A DNA stretch of 64,000 nt, taken from assembly GCF_035627495.1 (NCBI RefSeq), contig NZ_DASPLO010000195.1:73401-137400 (forward strand), given 5' to 3'. Position numbers and translations under genes: made by a program. Positions within the stretch are counted from its first letter, which is position 1. Each line of letters begins with the position of its first letter. The stretch comes from Methylocaldum sp035627495 (GTDB taxonomy: Bacteria > Pseudomonadota > Gammaproteobacteria > Methylococcales > Methylococcaceae). The notes below the pieces were generated by a model that did not search any database, was not told the origin of the DNA, and saw nothing but the letters and a program-made list of their open reading frames with translations. Below are positions 17,669 through 27,038 of the stretch, in pieces.

Positions 17669-18781
17669 TCATTGGGTCCGGAAGTAGCATCCTCCGGGCG
17701 TAGAGGCAACTTGACCTTGCAGTTCCAACAATAAAAGCATCGAAACGATAGCTTCCGGCGTATTTCCTGTGGCTGCCACTAGAGTATCCACAGAGGTTGG
17801 GTCATACGCAATATATTTCAAGAGTTCCATATGAGGTTGATCGTCTTCCGCTTCAGTTTGAGGTGGAGGCTTGTAGGCTTGGACGGATAACTGCGCCTCA
17901 AATTCCTCGATAATATCGTCAACCGTTTGGACCAGCTTTACCCCATTCTTTATCAAGTCGTTGCATCCGCGGGAAAGCGGATTGTAAATCGAGCCGGGAA
18001 CGGCGAACACTTCACGCCCCTGTTCGGCCGCCAGGCGTGCGGTGATCAAGGAGCCCGACCGTGGGGCCGCTTCGACGACCAGGGTGCCTAAGGACAGGCC
18101 GCTGATGATGCGATTTCGGCGAGGGAAGTGATCGGCCTTGGGGCCGGTGCCGGGAGGAAATTCGGATACCAAGGCGCCGTTTCGCGCAATGATTTCATTA
18201 GCCAGACTTTGATGCTGGCGCGGATACACTTGATCCAAACCCGTGGCGGCAACGGCTATGGTGATACCGCCAGATTTAAGCGCTCCGGAATGTCCGGAAG
18301 CGTCGATTCCCAGCGCCAGCCCGCTGGTAACGGCAAACCCGGCCGAAACCAAGGCCGAAGCGATGTCACGCGCAATTCGTAAGCCCGATGGCGATGGATT
18401 TCGGCTCCCGACGATTGCAATCTGTCGGGAGGAAAGGGCGAGGATGTCTCCGTTAACGAAGATCAGCGGCGGCGGATCGGCTATTTCGCGTAATAGCGCT
18501 GGATATCGCGGATCGTGTAACGTTAGGCAAGCGCGGCCGGAGGCGCTCAGCCAGCGCAAATCGCTTTCCACTGTTTGCCAATCCGGATCGCGCAGATAGG
18601 CGATGGTTTTTTCTTTAAGACCCAAGGCGGCTAGGTCAGCCGCCTTGGTTTCGAACAGTATTCTCGGGGTGTGAAAGTGGGCGAGAATGGCGCAGAATCG
18701 TCGGCTTCCGATTAGCGGCGCCCGATGCAGCGCCAACCAGTAGCGCAGCTCTTCAGCGTTTTCCGGAGAAGCTACCGTCAA
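17669..18781 (-). CDS. dprA: DNA-processing protein DprA
   Basis: A 370-residue DprA/Smf protein that loads RecA on incoming single-stranded DNA during transformation. The Rossmann core has IAIVGSRNPSPSGLRIA, SGLALGIDASGHSGAL and FPRRNRIISGLS; the C-terminal DprA winged-helix (from about 310) is present. It overlaps the upstream lysM gene by 4 nt, indicating translational coupling. No other competence genes appear in the window. Confidence 0.95.
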   Translation of the reverse strand: MTVASPENAEELRYWLALHRAPLIGSRRFCAILAHFHTPRILFETKAADLAALGLKEKTIAYLRDPDWQTVESDLRWLSASGRACLTLHDPRYPALLREIADPPPLIFVNGDILALSSRQIAIVGSRNPSPSGLRIARDIASALVSAGFAVTSGLALGIDASGHSGALKSGGITIAVAATGLDQVYPRQHQSLANEIIARNGALVSEFPPGTGPKADHFPRRNRIISGLSLGTLVVEAAPRSGSLITARLAAEQGREVFAVPGSIYNPLSRGCNDLIKNGVKLVQTVDDIIEEFEAQLSVQAYKPPPQTEAEDDQPHMELLKYIAYDPTSVDTLVAATGNTPEAIVSMLLLLELQGQVASTPGGCYFRTQ

Positions 18782-19803
18782 GGGGTCTTAACAGTGTCGA
18801 ATACGTGTATCGCGCGGGTTGCGTTCATAACCAGCGCATAACTGACGCGCTCGTAGGGGCGGAAGATCATCAATAAGCCGGCTTTTTCGCTGGGCAGAGC
18901 TACGGTTTCACCGGCCCTTTGGCTGACGATATCCCGTACTGGGCGCCCGCTCTGATAAATATCAAGGACATGGCCGGTTTCCATGCCGTCGGCGGTTCCT
19001 TTGTCGACTACCACCACCTGGTATTGACCAATCTGTGAAACCCCGTCCACGACGCTGATGATATGCCCTTCGATGTTTTTCAGAGGAGCGTGCGGCTGGA
19101 AATAAAGCTCGATTCTTTCTTGCTCAACCGGCAAGAGCCGGTCGCCGATGATGGTTTCACGTTCGGCACGGGTCAAAAGCAGTGTCGCCGGGTCGCCCGT
19201 ACGCTCCAATTGAGTGTCGGCGACATAAAGCGCTTCATAGCCGAGAACATCGCCGGTAACGGAATCCTTGTAGGCTTGTCCCGGTCTAAGAACGGTAAAA
19301 GCCTGGTTGGTGCTGTCTTTAATGGCGCGCACGTAAATCCGGTCGCCGATGCCGCCGACGATATGTTCGCCGGCAAAATTCACAATATAAGGCGCTTCTT
19401 CTAACTCGCGTTCATTGACGACTTTTGGCCTGGTCAAAAACTGGCGAATCGCGTCCATCGGGATGAGAGGTACGGCCTGGGCAAGCGGGCTGACTCTAAC
19501 TTCCGGACTAAGGCGAATATCCGACGGCGTTTCGATTTGTAGACGCGGCTCGCCATTTACATAGCTTAGGGCAATGACGTCGCCCGGATAAATAAGTTGC
19601 GGATCACGGATTTCGGGATTGTTCTGCCAAATTTCCGGCCACTGCCAAGGTTTGTTCAAAAACTTGCCGGAAATGGCCCATAACGTATCCCCTTTGACTA
19701 CGATATACCGGTCCGGGTGATCCGGATTTAGCTGGATTTGATCGGCTAACGCAATGCCGCCGAGCAACCATAAACCAACACCGATAAGAATTCGAAGCGT
19801 CAT
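18778..19803 (-). CDS. LysM domain secreted protein upstream of dprA
   Basis: A 341-residue protein with a signal peptide (about residues 1-20) and one LysM domain at about 31-80 (YIVVKGDTLWAISGKFL ... LIYPGDVIAL). The remaining 260 residues form the conserved domain found in the LysM proteins encoded beside dprA in many gammaproteobacteria; its activity is unknown. LysM binds peptidoglycan, so a periplasmic cell-wall role is likely. The 4-nt overlap with dprA shows shared transcription. It is divergent from def across a 195-nt promoter region. Confidence 0.9.
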   Translation of the reverse strand: MTLRILIGVGLWLLGGIALADQIQLNPDHPDRYIVVKGDTLWAISGKFLNKPWQWPEIWQNNPEIRDPQLIYPGDVIALSYVNGEPRLQIETPSDIRLSPEVRVSPLAQAVPLIPMDAIRQFLTRPKVVNERELEEAPYIVNFAGEHIVGGIGDRIYVRAIKDSTNQAFTVLRPGQAYKDSVTGDVLGYEALYVADTQLERTGDPATLLLTRAERETIIGDRLLPVEQERIELYFQPHAPLKNIEGHIISVVDGVSQIGQYQVVVVDKGTADGMETGHVLDIYQSGRPVRDIVSQRAGETVALPSEKAGLLMIFRPYERVSYALVMNATRAIHVFDTVKTP

Positions 19804-19998
19804 CTTGTCTCCTGCTCGTCACGCATGGCGCCGCCATTCAGGTGGGGAAAGTGCCGGACCCGGCGTAAAAATGTGTTCGCAATAAGGCATGTGCAACTTT
19901 CAAAAAGAAATCGGGTCTGTAAGAAACGGCGTTCAAAGTCTAGTTGAATTTCGTTAGAATTCCATTGGCTTAGGTATTTAGCGTCCACGATATAAGTT

Positions 19999-20535
19999 AT
20001 GGCCATCTTAACCATTCTTGAATTTCCCGATGACCGGCTCCGCAAGAAGGCGGCTTCCGTGCAACTGGTCGATGAGTCGATCAAACGCCTTGTGGACGAC
20101 ATGTTCGAGACGATGTATGCCGCTCCTGGCGTAGGTCTTGCCGCAACGCAGGTCAATATCCAAAAACGCATTGTGGTAATCGATGTGTCCGAGGAAAAGG
20201 ATGCCCCGGTTTGCCTGATTAATCCGGAAATCGTGGAAAAAAATGGGAGCGAGGAAATGGATGAGGGTTGCTTGTCCGTTCCCGGCATTTTCGAAAAAGT
20301 GGCCCGTGCCGAAACGGTTAAGATTCGAGCGTTGGATCGCAACGGCGACCCGTTCGAACTCGAAGCCGATGGCCTTCTCGCGGTCTGTATCCAGCATGAG
20401 ATTGACCATTTGGATGGAAAGTTGTTCGTCGATTATCTCTCGCCATTGAAACGCCAGCTTGTCCGCAAGAAACTGAAAAAGGATCAACGGCAGCGGGCCG
20501 CGCAGCAGCCGCAGAAAGCACGGGCGGCGATCTGA
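19999..20535 (+). CDS. def: peptide deformylase
   Basis: A 178-residue iron/zinc hydrolase that removes the formyl group from new proteins. All three active-site motifs are present: GVGLAATQ, EGCLSVPG (the Cys metal ligand) and QHEIDHLDG (two His ligands and the catalytic Glu). A charged C-terminal tail of about 20 residues follows the fold. It is the first gene of the def-fmt-rsmB group, although a terminator-like hairpin lies between def and fmt. Confidence 0.97.
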   Translation: MAILTILEFPDDRLRKKAASVQLVDESIKRLVDDMFETMYAAPGVGLAATQVNIQKRIVVIDVSEEKDAPVCLINPEIVEKNGSEEMDEGCLSVPGIFEKVARAETVKIRALDRNGDPFELEADGLLAVCIQHEIDHLDGKLFVDYLSPLKRQLVRKKLKKDQRQRAAQQPQKARAAI

Positions 20536-20564
20536 TTTTAAATCTCCCGATACTTTTGGGAGTA

Positions 20565-20602
20565 GGGTTCGCTCCAGGCGGAGCGAATCCTTCTTTTGTT
20601 TT
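20565..20602 (+). terminator. intrinsic terminator after def
   Basis: An 11-bp stem (20565-20575 with 20580-20590, one G-T pair) with a 4-nt loop is followed by TTCTTTTGTTTT. It sits between def and fmt, so fmt may depend on read-through or its own promoter. A second small hairpin (CTCCC/GGGAG) precedes it. Confidence 0.75.
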
Positions 20603-20656
20603 GCGTAACAGCATGTGGTCAGGCTGTTGCGTCGTGGCAATTCACCATTTCCGCTT

Positions 20657-21580
20657 ATGAAAATCGTTTTTGCCGGTACGCCGGAGTTTGCCGTTCCTAC
20701 CCTGCGGATGCTTTTAAACGGGTCGCATGAGGTATGCGCGGTCTATACTCAGCCTGATCGCCCGGCGGGGCGAGGACAGAAGCTCACGGCAAGCCCGGTC
20801 AAACAATTGGCGCAGTGTCATGGCATTCCCATTTTTCAGCCAACGACTTTGAAGGACCCCGAGGAGCAGGAGCGACTTCGGTCGCATAAAGCGGATTTGA
20901 TGGTGGTGGTTGCCTATGGACTCATTTTGCCTAAGATTGTCCTGGAGATTCCCCGGCTAGGCTGCGTCAACGTTCATGCTTCGTTGCTGCCCCGTTGGCG
21001 TGGCGCGGCGCCCATTCAACGGGCCGTTCTCGCCGGCGATGAAGTGACCGGTATTACTGTTATGGCGGTGGAGTCGCGCCTGGATGCCGGTCCTATGTTG
21101 CATAAGAAGAGCTGTAAAATCGCGCCCTTGGAAACCGCTGGAGAGTTGCATGATCGCCTGGCCCGGCTTGGCGCGGAAGCACTTGCGGAGGCTTTGCCCG
21201 GCATCGAGGCGGAGACGGTGCGGCCCGAAGTTCAGGACGAAACGCAGGTTACTTATGCAGCAAAGCTCGAAAAGTATGAGGCTCGGTTAGATTGGACGAT
21301 GGCGGCTATAGATTTGGAGCGCCGGGTCAGAGCATTCAATCCCTGGCCGGTGGCTGAAACGCTTTACCGAGGAGAAATATTACGGGTTTGGCTGGCCGAA
21401 AGCTTGAACGAGCCTGTTACGGCCGAGCCGGGAACGGTTCTGGATCGTGAGAAGACGTTGGATATCGCTACCGGTAGCGGAGTGCTTCGACTGCTGGAAG
21501 TTCAGCTACCGGGAGGAAAGCGGATGCCGGCGCAGGCGTTTCTGAACGCCCATTCGGTTAAATCGGAACGTTTCACTTGA
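20657..21580 (+). CDS. fmt: methionyl-tRNA formyltransferase
   Basis: A 307-residue enzyme that formylates initiator Met-tRNA from 10-formyl-tetrahydrofolate. Catalytic-site motifs are NVHASLLPRWRGAAPIQRA and GVTGI-type GDEVTGITVM; the C-terminal OB-like tRNA-binding domain follows from about residue 205. ATG 20657 gives the family start MKIVFAGTPEFAVP; the upstream in-frame ATG at 20615 adds 14 atypical residues. Its TGA overlaps the ATG of rsmB by one base. Confidence 0.96.
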   Translation: MKIVFAGTPEFAVPTLRMLLNGSHEVCAVYTQPDRPAGRGQKLTASPVKQLAQCHGIPIFQPTTLKDPEEQERLRSHKADLMVVVAYGLILPKIVLEIPRLGCVNVHASLLPRWRGAAPIQRAVLAGDEVTGITVMAVESRLDAGPMLHKKSCKIAPLETAGELHDRLARLGAEALAEALPGIEAETVRPEVQDETQVTYAAKLEKYEARLDWTMAAIDLERRVRAFNPWPVAETLYRGEILRVWLAESLNEPVTAEPGTVLDREKTLDIATGSGVLRLLEVQLPGGKRMPAQAFLNAHSVKSERFT

Positions 21581-22875
21581 TGGTGTCGAATTCACGCGAG
21601 CTGGCGGCGGATGTGCTCGTTCAAGTAGTAGGAGAGCGTAGAACGCTTACGCACGCGCTCGAAACCGTTCTGCCTAAAATTCCCCGAGACAATGACCGCG
21701 CTTTCGTGCAGGCCATGTGCTATGGCGTGTTGCGCTGGTATTGGCGGCTGGACTATCTGCTTAGGCTCCTGACGCGAAAGCCCATCAAGGATCTTGATCT
21801 TCGGATGTTGGCGCTGTTGGGTTTGTATCAGCTTAAGTACACTCGGGTTAAGCCCCATGCTGCGGTAGCTGAGACGGTATCGGCGGTACGGCGGAAAACC
21901 TGGGCGAAGCCGTTATTAAACGGAATTCTACGTACGTATCTTCGGGAACAATCGACGCTGGAGGCTCGGATAGAGGAAAACAAGACCGTTTCGGAAGCTC
22001 ATCCGGAATGGTTGGTTTCGGAAATACAACGAGACTGGCCGGATCAGTACATCGAGGTTCTACGGCAAAACAACGTCGCTCCCCCTCTGGTTTTGCGGGT
22101 AAACCGCTTAATGCTCTCTAGGGCCGCCTATTTGGAGCAACTAGCGCAGGCTGGAATTTCAGCCCATCCTTCCCCTGTATGCGAAAGCGCCGTGATCCTC
22201 GAAAGCCCGGTGCCGGTGGAAAGTTTGCCGGGGTTCGCCAAGGGATGGATATCCGTGCAAGACGGCGCGGCCCAGTTGGCCGCGCCGCTCTTGGAGCTGA
22301 AGCCCGGTTTGCGAGTGCTCGATGTTTGTGCGGCCCCGGGCGGCAAGTTAATGCATATCCTTGAAACCTGTCCTGATTCAAAGGAAGTGGTCGCGATTGA
22401 TATTTCTCCTGAGCGAATTACCAGGATTCACGAAAATCTTGCGCGTGCCGGTCTGAATGCCAAGGTATTGACCGCCGATGCCGCAGATCCGAAAAGTTGG
22501 TGGGACGGGCAGGCTTTTGACCGCATTTTGTTAGATGCGCCTTGTTCCGCCACCGGGGTCATACGCCGTCATCCGGACATTAAGGTGTTACGTACGTCGG
22601 GTGACATCCTGGCATTGGAGGATATACAGCGGCGGATTTTGGACGCGGTCTGGTCTATGCTGGCACCAGGCGGGTTGTTGCTTTACGCTACATGTTCTAT
22701 TTTGCGGCAAGAAAACGAAGTGAGAATCGCCGACTTCCTCGAGACCCATTCCGACGCGCGAGAAATGCCCATTGAGGCGACTTGGGGGGTATCCGTAAAT
22801 CATGGTCGGCAGATACTGACCGGCGAGCAGGGGATGGATGGTTTTTATTACGCCCGCATAGCGAAATCCTGCTAG
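21580..22875 (+). CDS. rsmB: 16S rRNA (cytosine-967-C5) methyltransferase
   Basis: A 431-residue RsmB with an N-terminal NusB-like RNA-binding domain (about 1-140) and a Rossmann methyltransferase domain. Motif I reads LDVCAAPGGKLMHIL; the two cysteines of the m5C mechanism are in DAPCSATGVIRRHPDIK and YATCSILRQENE. The start ATG is in a TGATG overlap with fmt, so translation is coupled. Confidence 0.96.
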   Translation: MVSNSRELAADVLVQVVGERRTLTHALETVLPKIPRDNDRAFVQAMCYGVLRWYWRLDYLLRLLTRKPIKDLDLRMLALLGLYQLKYTRVKPHAAVAETVSAVRRKTWAKPLLNGILRTYLREQSTLEARIEENKTVSEAHPEWLVSEIQRDWPDQYIEVLRQNNVAPPLVLRVNRLMLSRAAYLEQLAQAGISAHPSPVCESAVILESPVPVESLPGFAKGWISVQDGAAQLAAPLLELKPGLRVLDVCAAPGGKLMHILETCPDSKEVVAIDISPERITRIHENLARAGLNAKVLTADAADPKSWWDGQAFDRILLDAPCSATGVIRRHPDIKVLRTSGDILALEDIQRRILDAVWSMLAPGGLLLYATCSILRQENEVRIADFLETHSDAREMPIEATWGVSVNHGRQILTGEQGMDGFYYARIAKSC

Positions 22876-23432
22876 TGCTCCGCCGCCTGAATCAATGGAG
22901 CTTTCTTATCGGCCTTTTACTGGCCTTCGATGCATCTTGCGCCGATTATGGATTTCGAATCATACGTGCCGAACTCGTGCCTTCCGAGGCCAACTACGTA
23001 TTGAACGCGGACATCGATTACCGCTTCAGCGAGTCCGCCATCGAGGCCCTCAGGCATGGAGTTCCCCTGACTTTGGTTGTCCGCCTCAAGATCAAGCGCC
23101 AGCGCAGTTATTGGTTGGACGAGACGATTTGGAGCGAACTCCGGAAGTTCCGGATTCTTTATCATCCCTTGGGCAAATCGTTCCAGATCATCCACGAGGG
23201 CGGAAACACCGAAAGTTTTGCGAGCTTAACGGCCTTGCTGGACGCCATGGGCGCGATCCGTGGCTGGTCGGCATTGCCGGCGGATCGCATCGTCAAGGAC
23301 AATAGCTACGAAGCGAGCCTGTTGGTGGATTTAGACATCGAGTCGTTGCCGCTTCCTTTGCGTCCGATCGCCTACGTTTCTCCTAGCTGGTATCTCGGGA
23401 GCTCCTGGTACCGATGGCGCGTCGCAGATTAA
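22875..23432 (+). CDS. DUF4390 secreted protein
   Basis: A 185-residue protein with a signal peptide (WSFLIGLLLAFDASCA) and the DUF4390 domain filling the rest (YVLNADIDYRFSESAIEALRHG, VVRLKIKRQRSYWLDE). The GTG start overlaps the rsmB stop by one base (TAGTG) and gives the usual length. DUF4390 genes regularly sit between rsmB and an NtrY-like kinase, as here, with the 3' end overlapping the kinase start by 19 nt. Its role is unknown; an envelope sensor accessory is a reasonable inference from the tight coupling. Confidence 0.88.
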   Translation: MLRRLNQWSFLIGLLLAFDASCADYGFRIIRAELVPSEANYVLNADIDYRFSESAIEALRHGVPLTLVVRLKIKRQRSYWLDETIWSELRKFRILYHPLGKSFQIIHEGGNTESFASLTALLDAMGAIRGWSALPADRIVKDNSYEASLLVDLDIESLPLPLRPIAYVSPSWYLGSSWYRWRVAD

Positions 23433-25600
23433 AACCGCCGCTTAGTTTAACGATCCTGGCGCTGTTTTCGGCGCTTTTGGCGTCGCTTCATTTGATGAGC
23501 ACGGCGACCCAGGATGCATCCCAGCTCGGGAAGATGTATTCGTGGCTGGTGTTGATCAATTCGCTCGGGTCGGTACTGCTTTTAGGCTTGGTCGGGGTCA
23601 ACGTCTATTGGTTGCTGAAACAACTGAAACGGAAGGCGGCGGGCTCTAATCTCACGGTCCGGATGGTGTTTCTGTTCACCCTGTTGAGCTTGGCTCCGGC
23701 TTCCATCGTGTTTTACTACTCCATGCAATTTCTTCAGCAGAATATCGACAGTTGGTTTGATGTCCGCATCGACCAGGCCATGGAGGACGCTCTGCAGCTG
23801 GGGCAAGCCGCTTTGGACGAACGTATGCGGGCCGTTTTGAAGCAGACCGAGCAAATAGCGGAAGGTCTGGAGGATTCGTCGGAGTCGATGGTTCCCATTC
23901 GCTTGGGAGAACTGCGCGACCATGCCGAGGAAGGCGAGTTGACAGTCTTTTCGAAGCAAGGGCGCATCATCGCGTTTATTGGAAGTCAAACGGGGCGAAT
24001 CATCCCGGACTTTCCGGAAACGGGAGTTTTGTTGCAGGTGAAGCAGGGTAAGTCGTATGTAGGTCTCGAATCCGATGTTAGGGACAGCTTGCAGATCAGA
24101 GCGGTGGTCTCCGTCGCGGGGGATGACACGCAGTACCTACAAGGCATCTATTCGGTTCCGCTGCGTTTGGCGGATCTTGCGAAAACCGTCGAGTCAGCCT
24201 ATGTCCATTACAAGGAGCTAACCTTCCTGCGCGGGTCTTTGAAGCTGACGTTTTCCCTGACGCTGTCCCTGGTGCTCTTGTTGAGCTTGTTAGCCGCCAT
24301 CTGGTCTGCCTTTCTCAGCATTCGCCGCATCGTGGCGCCGGTACGGTATCTGGCCCAGGGTACGAGGGCTGTGGCCGAAGGAAATTACGAGAAACGCTTG
24401 CCGGTGAAGCGCAAGGATGAGCTGGGCTTTCTGGTCGAATCGTTCAATGCCATGACTCAAAAGATCGCCCAGGCCAGGGACGATGCGCAGCATTCCCGCC
24501 AGGAAGTCGAACGTCAGCGCGCTTATTTGGAAACCGTATTGGCAAATCTCTCTTCCGGAGTATTGAGCTTCGACGAATCGATGCGGTTACTGACCGCCAA
24601 TCAGGCGGCGAACGCCATTCTCCACGCCGAATTCGACAAGAATGTCGGCGCTACCATCGGCGAACTGACGGAATCACAGCCGCATCTGGCCGATTTGATG
24701 GAGATCGTCGGAAACCGATTGGAAAAACAGAATGGCGTTTGGCGCGCAGAAATTCCCTTTCTCGGGCCGAAAGGACGTCAGGAACTGCTGTGCCGTGGAA
24801 CGCCGCTATTCGGTTCGGACGGTGAATCGCAGGGTGCCGTCGTGGTGTTCGACGACGTTACCGCGCTGATCCAGGCTCAGCGGCAGGCCGCATGGAGCGA
24901 GGTGGCTCAGCGTCTGGCGCACGAGATAAAAAATCCGCTCACGCCGATTCAGCTTTCGGCTGAGCGCCTCAAGCACAAGCTGTCCAAGAATCTGGAAACA
25001 GCCGAAGCCGAAGTGCTGGATCGTGCCACCCGTACCATCGTGCAACAGGTGGAGGCCATGAAGATGATGGTCAATGCCTTCTCGGAATACGCCAAACCGT
25101 CCATTATTCAGTTGCAGCGGGTCGATATTGATGTTTTGATCGAGGAAGTGGTCGCGCTTTATCCGCCTCAGTCCGGTTTGGAGTTCGAACTCGATCTGGA
25201 GCCGGCTTTGCCTGCGGTTTACGCCGATCCGGTTAGGATTCGGCAGGTTTTGCACAACCTGATCAAGAACGCTCAGGAAGCCTTGGCTCCCGGGGTGTCG
25301 GGTAGAATGGACATCAGGACGCAGCTGGCGGAGGAAAACCATCACCATTACGTCGAGATTGAATTGCATGACAATGGTCCGGGTATTCCCCCGGAGCAGG
25401 CCGATCGAATTTTCGAGCCTTATGTAACAACCAAATCCAAGGGTACCGGATTGGGACTGGCGATCGTAAAGAAGATTGTTGAGGAACACGGCGGAAGCAT
25501 CCGGCTGGACTCGGGGCGCGGTGAAGGCGCGCGCTTTATCATAAGAGTGCCCATCGCAAACGAAACGGCTGCGGTGCGTGGACTGGCGATGGAGGTATAA
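23414..25600 (+). CDS. NtrY-like membrane sensor histidine kinase
   Basis: A 728-residue kinase. Membrane helices lie near residues 10-30, 40-70 and 80-100, with a large extracytoplasmic region, another helix near 280-305, HAMP (about 305-355), PAS (about 370-480), HisKA with H-box LAHEIKNPLTPIQLSAERL near 495, and an ATPase domain with NLIKNAQEAL, DNGPGIPPE and GTGLGLAIVKKI. All catalytic boxes are intact. It overlaps the DUF4390 gene by 19 nt and is followed after 3 nt by its response regulator. NtrY/NtrX systems are linked to nitrogen or redox responses in other proteobacteria; the signal here is not known. Confidence 0.93.
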   Translation: MARRRLKPPLSLTILALFSALLASLHLMSTATQDASQLGKMYSWLVLINSLGSVLLLGLVGVNVYWLLKQLKRKAAGSNLTVRMVFLFTLLSLAPASIVFYYSMQFLQQNIDSWFDVRIDQAMEDALQLGQAALDERMRAVLKQTEQIAEGLEDSSESMVPIRLGELRDHAEEGELTVFSKQGRIIAFIGSQTGRIIPDFPETGVLLQVKQGKSYVGLESDVRDSLQIRAVVSVAGDDTQYLQGIYSVPLRLADLAKTVESAYVHYKELTFLRGSLKLTFSLTLSLVLLLSLLAAIWSAFLSIRRIVAPVRYLAQGTRAVAEGNYEKRLPVKRKDELGFLVESFNAMTQKIAQARDDAQHSRQEVERQRAYLETVLANLSSGVLSFDESMRLLTANQAANAILHAEFDKNVGATIGELTESQPHLADLMEIVGNRLEKQNGVWRAEIPFLGPKGRQELLCRGTPLFGSDGESQGAVVVFDDVTALIQAQRQAAWSEVAQRLAHEIKNPLTPIQLSAERLKHKLSKNLETAEAEVLDRATRTIVQQVEAMKMMVNAFSEYAKPSIIQLQRVDIDVLIEEVVALYPPQSGLEFELDLEPALPAVYADPVRIRQVLHNLIKNAQEALAPGVSGRMDIRTQLAEENHHHYVEIELHDNGPGIPPEQADRIFEPYVTTKSKGTGLGLAIVKKIVEEHGGSIRLDSGRGEGARFIIRVPIANETAAVRGLAMEV

Positions 25601-25603
25601 GCG

Positions 25604-26968
25604 GTGATCAAAGCGAATATTCTGGTGGTGGACGACGAGCCGGACATCCGTCACTTGCTTCAGGAAATTTTGGAAGACGAGGGGTATCAGGTTGCCGTAG
25701 CCGAGAACGCGAGTGTAGCGCGTAAGCTCAGAGCGGAGCGCATGCCGGACCTGATATTGCTGGACATCTGGATGCCCGACGAAGACGGCATCACTCTGCT
25801 AAAGGAATGGCTGCGGGATGATCAGCTTTGCCCCGTGATCATGATGTCCGGCCATGCGACAGTTGAAACTGCGGTCGAAGCCACGCGGCTGGGCGCCTAC
25901 GACTTCTTGGAAAAGCCTTTGTCCCTGGCCAAGTTGCTGGTCACCGTCGAGCGAGCGTTGGAAAACGCTCGGCTTAAGCGGGAAAACATTGGTTTAAAGC
26001 GGCGGGTGGATATCCCGGTAGAGCCCATCGGCAAGAGCGCGGCCATCGAGCGCTTGCGCGATCAGATCAAGCGTTTGTCGCAGCACGACGCCCGCGTGTT
26101 GTTCGTGGGCGAACCCGGCTCCGGGAAAGAGACCTTGGCGCGTTATCTTCACGCCAATAGCCCGCGCCGCGACGGTCCTTTCGTGGACGTAGGAGTCGGT
26201 ACGATCGCACCGCAGTACTCCGCGGTGGAATTTTTCGGCAGGATGGAAGACGGTCGCATTCATTATGGATTGTTGGAACAGGCACACGGCGGAACGCTAT
26301 TCCTCGATGAGGTGGCCGACATGGAAGAGGAAACGCAGTTGCGTCTTCTTAGCGCGCTGGAGTCGAGTTCGTTTTCACGGGTGGGCGGCAGCGAGCTCAT
26401 CAGCGTGGACGTACGCATTATCGTATCAACGCGTAAGTCGCTGGAGGAAGAGGTTCGGGCCGGCCGTTTCCGGCGCGAGCTCTACTATTTGCTGAATGTC
26501 GTCACGCTCAAAGTTCCGCCGTTGCGCGAGCACAGCGAAGACGTGCCTGAACTGCTCCGGTTTTATGTGGATTATTTCGTTAGTCGCGAAAAATTGCCCT
26601 TCCGGAAGTTTCCCGTGCCCGTCCAGAACTTTTTGCGCCATTATCCGTGGCATGGCAATATTCGCGAGCTGAAAAATCTGGTGCAGCGCCTCTTGATCCT
26701 CGGCAGCGGAGAAGAGGTGGAACTGGATGAGGTAAAGGCAGCGCTTGGTGAATCTTTAGGGGAAACCGGCGCAATTTTAAATCAACCCGATTTTTACGAT
26801 CTGCCGCTTAAAGAGGCACGCGAACGATTCGAGAAGGCTTATCTCGAGTATCACCTGGAAAAATACAGTGGTAGCGTCGCCCGTCTTTCGCATGCCATAG
26901 GTCTCGAGCGTACCCATCTGTACCGCAAGCTCAATTCGCTGGGAATTAAATTCAGAGAAAGGCGATAG
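25604..26968 (+). CDS. NtrX-like response regulator lacking the GAFTGA loop
   Basis: A 454-residue regulator with a receiver domain (phospho-acceptor Asp54 in LILLDIWMPDEDG), an AAA+ domain (Walker A GEPGSGKE, Walker B GGTLFLDEVADM) and a C-terminal Fis-type helix-turn-helix (GSVARLSHAIGLERTHLYRKL). The sigma-54-contacting GAFTGA loop, expected just before the LLEQAHGG segment, is missing; the place reads FFGRMEDGRIHYG (about residues 207-220). It therefore probably does not activate sigma-54 in the standard way. GTG start with GGAGG upstream; 3-nt gap from the kinase gene. Confidence 0.93.
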   Translation: MIKANILVVDDEPDIRHLLQEILEDEGYQVAVAENASVARKLRAERMPDLILLDIWMPDEDGITLLKEWLRDDQLCPVIMMSGHATVETAVEATRLGAYDFLEKPLSLAKLLVTVERALENARLKRENIGLKRRVDIPVEPIGKSAAIERLRDQIKRLSQHDARVLFVGEPGSGKETLARYLHANSPRRDGPFVDVGVGTIAPQYSAVEFFGRMEDGRIHYGLLEQAHGGTLFLDEVADMEEETQLRLLSALESSSFSRVGGSELISVDVRIIVSTRKSLEEEVRAGRFRRELYYLLNVVTLKVPPLREHSEDVPELLRFYVDYFVSREKLPFRKFPVPVQNFLRHYPWHGNIRELKNLVQRLLILGSGEEVELDEVKAALGESLGETGAILNQPDFYDLPLKEARERFEKAYLEYHLEKYSGSVARLSHAIGLERTHLYRKLNSLGIKFRERR

Positions 26969-27038
26969 CACCGTTAGCTTCGCATCTCCCGGGTTTACCG
27001 CTTCCCATCTTCGTCTGTTCTAACTTCGGCTCTCAACA

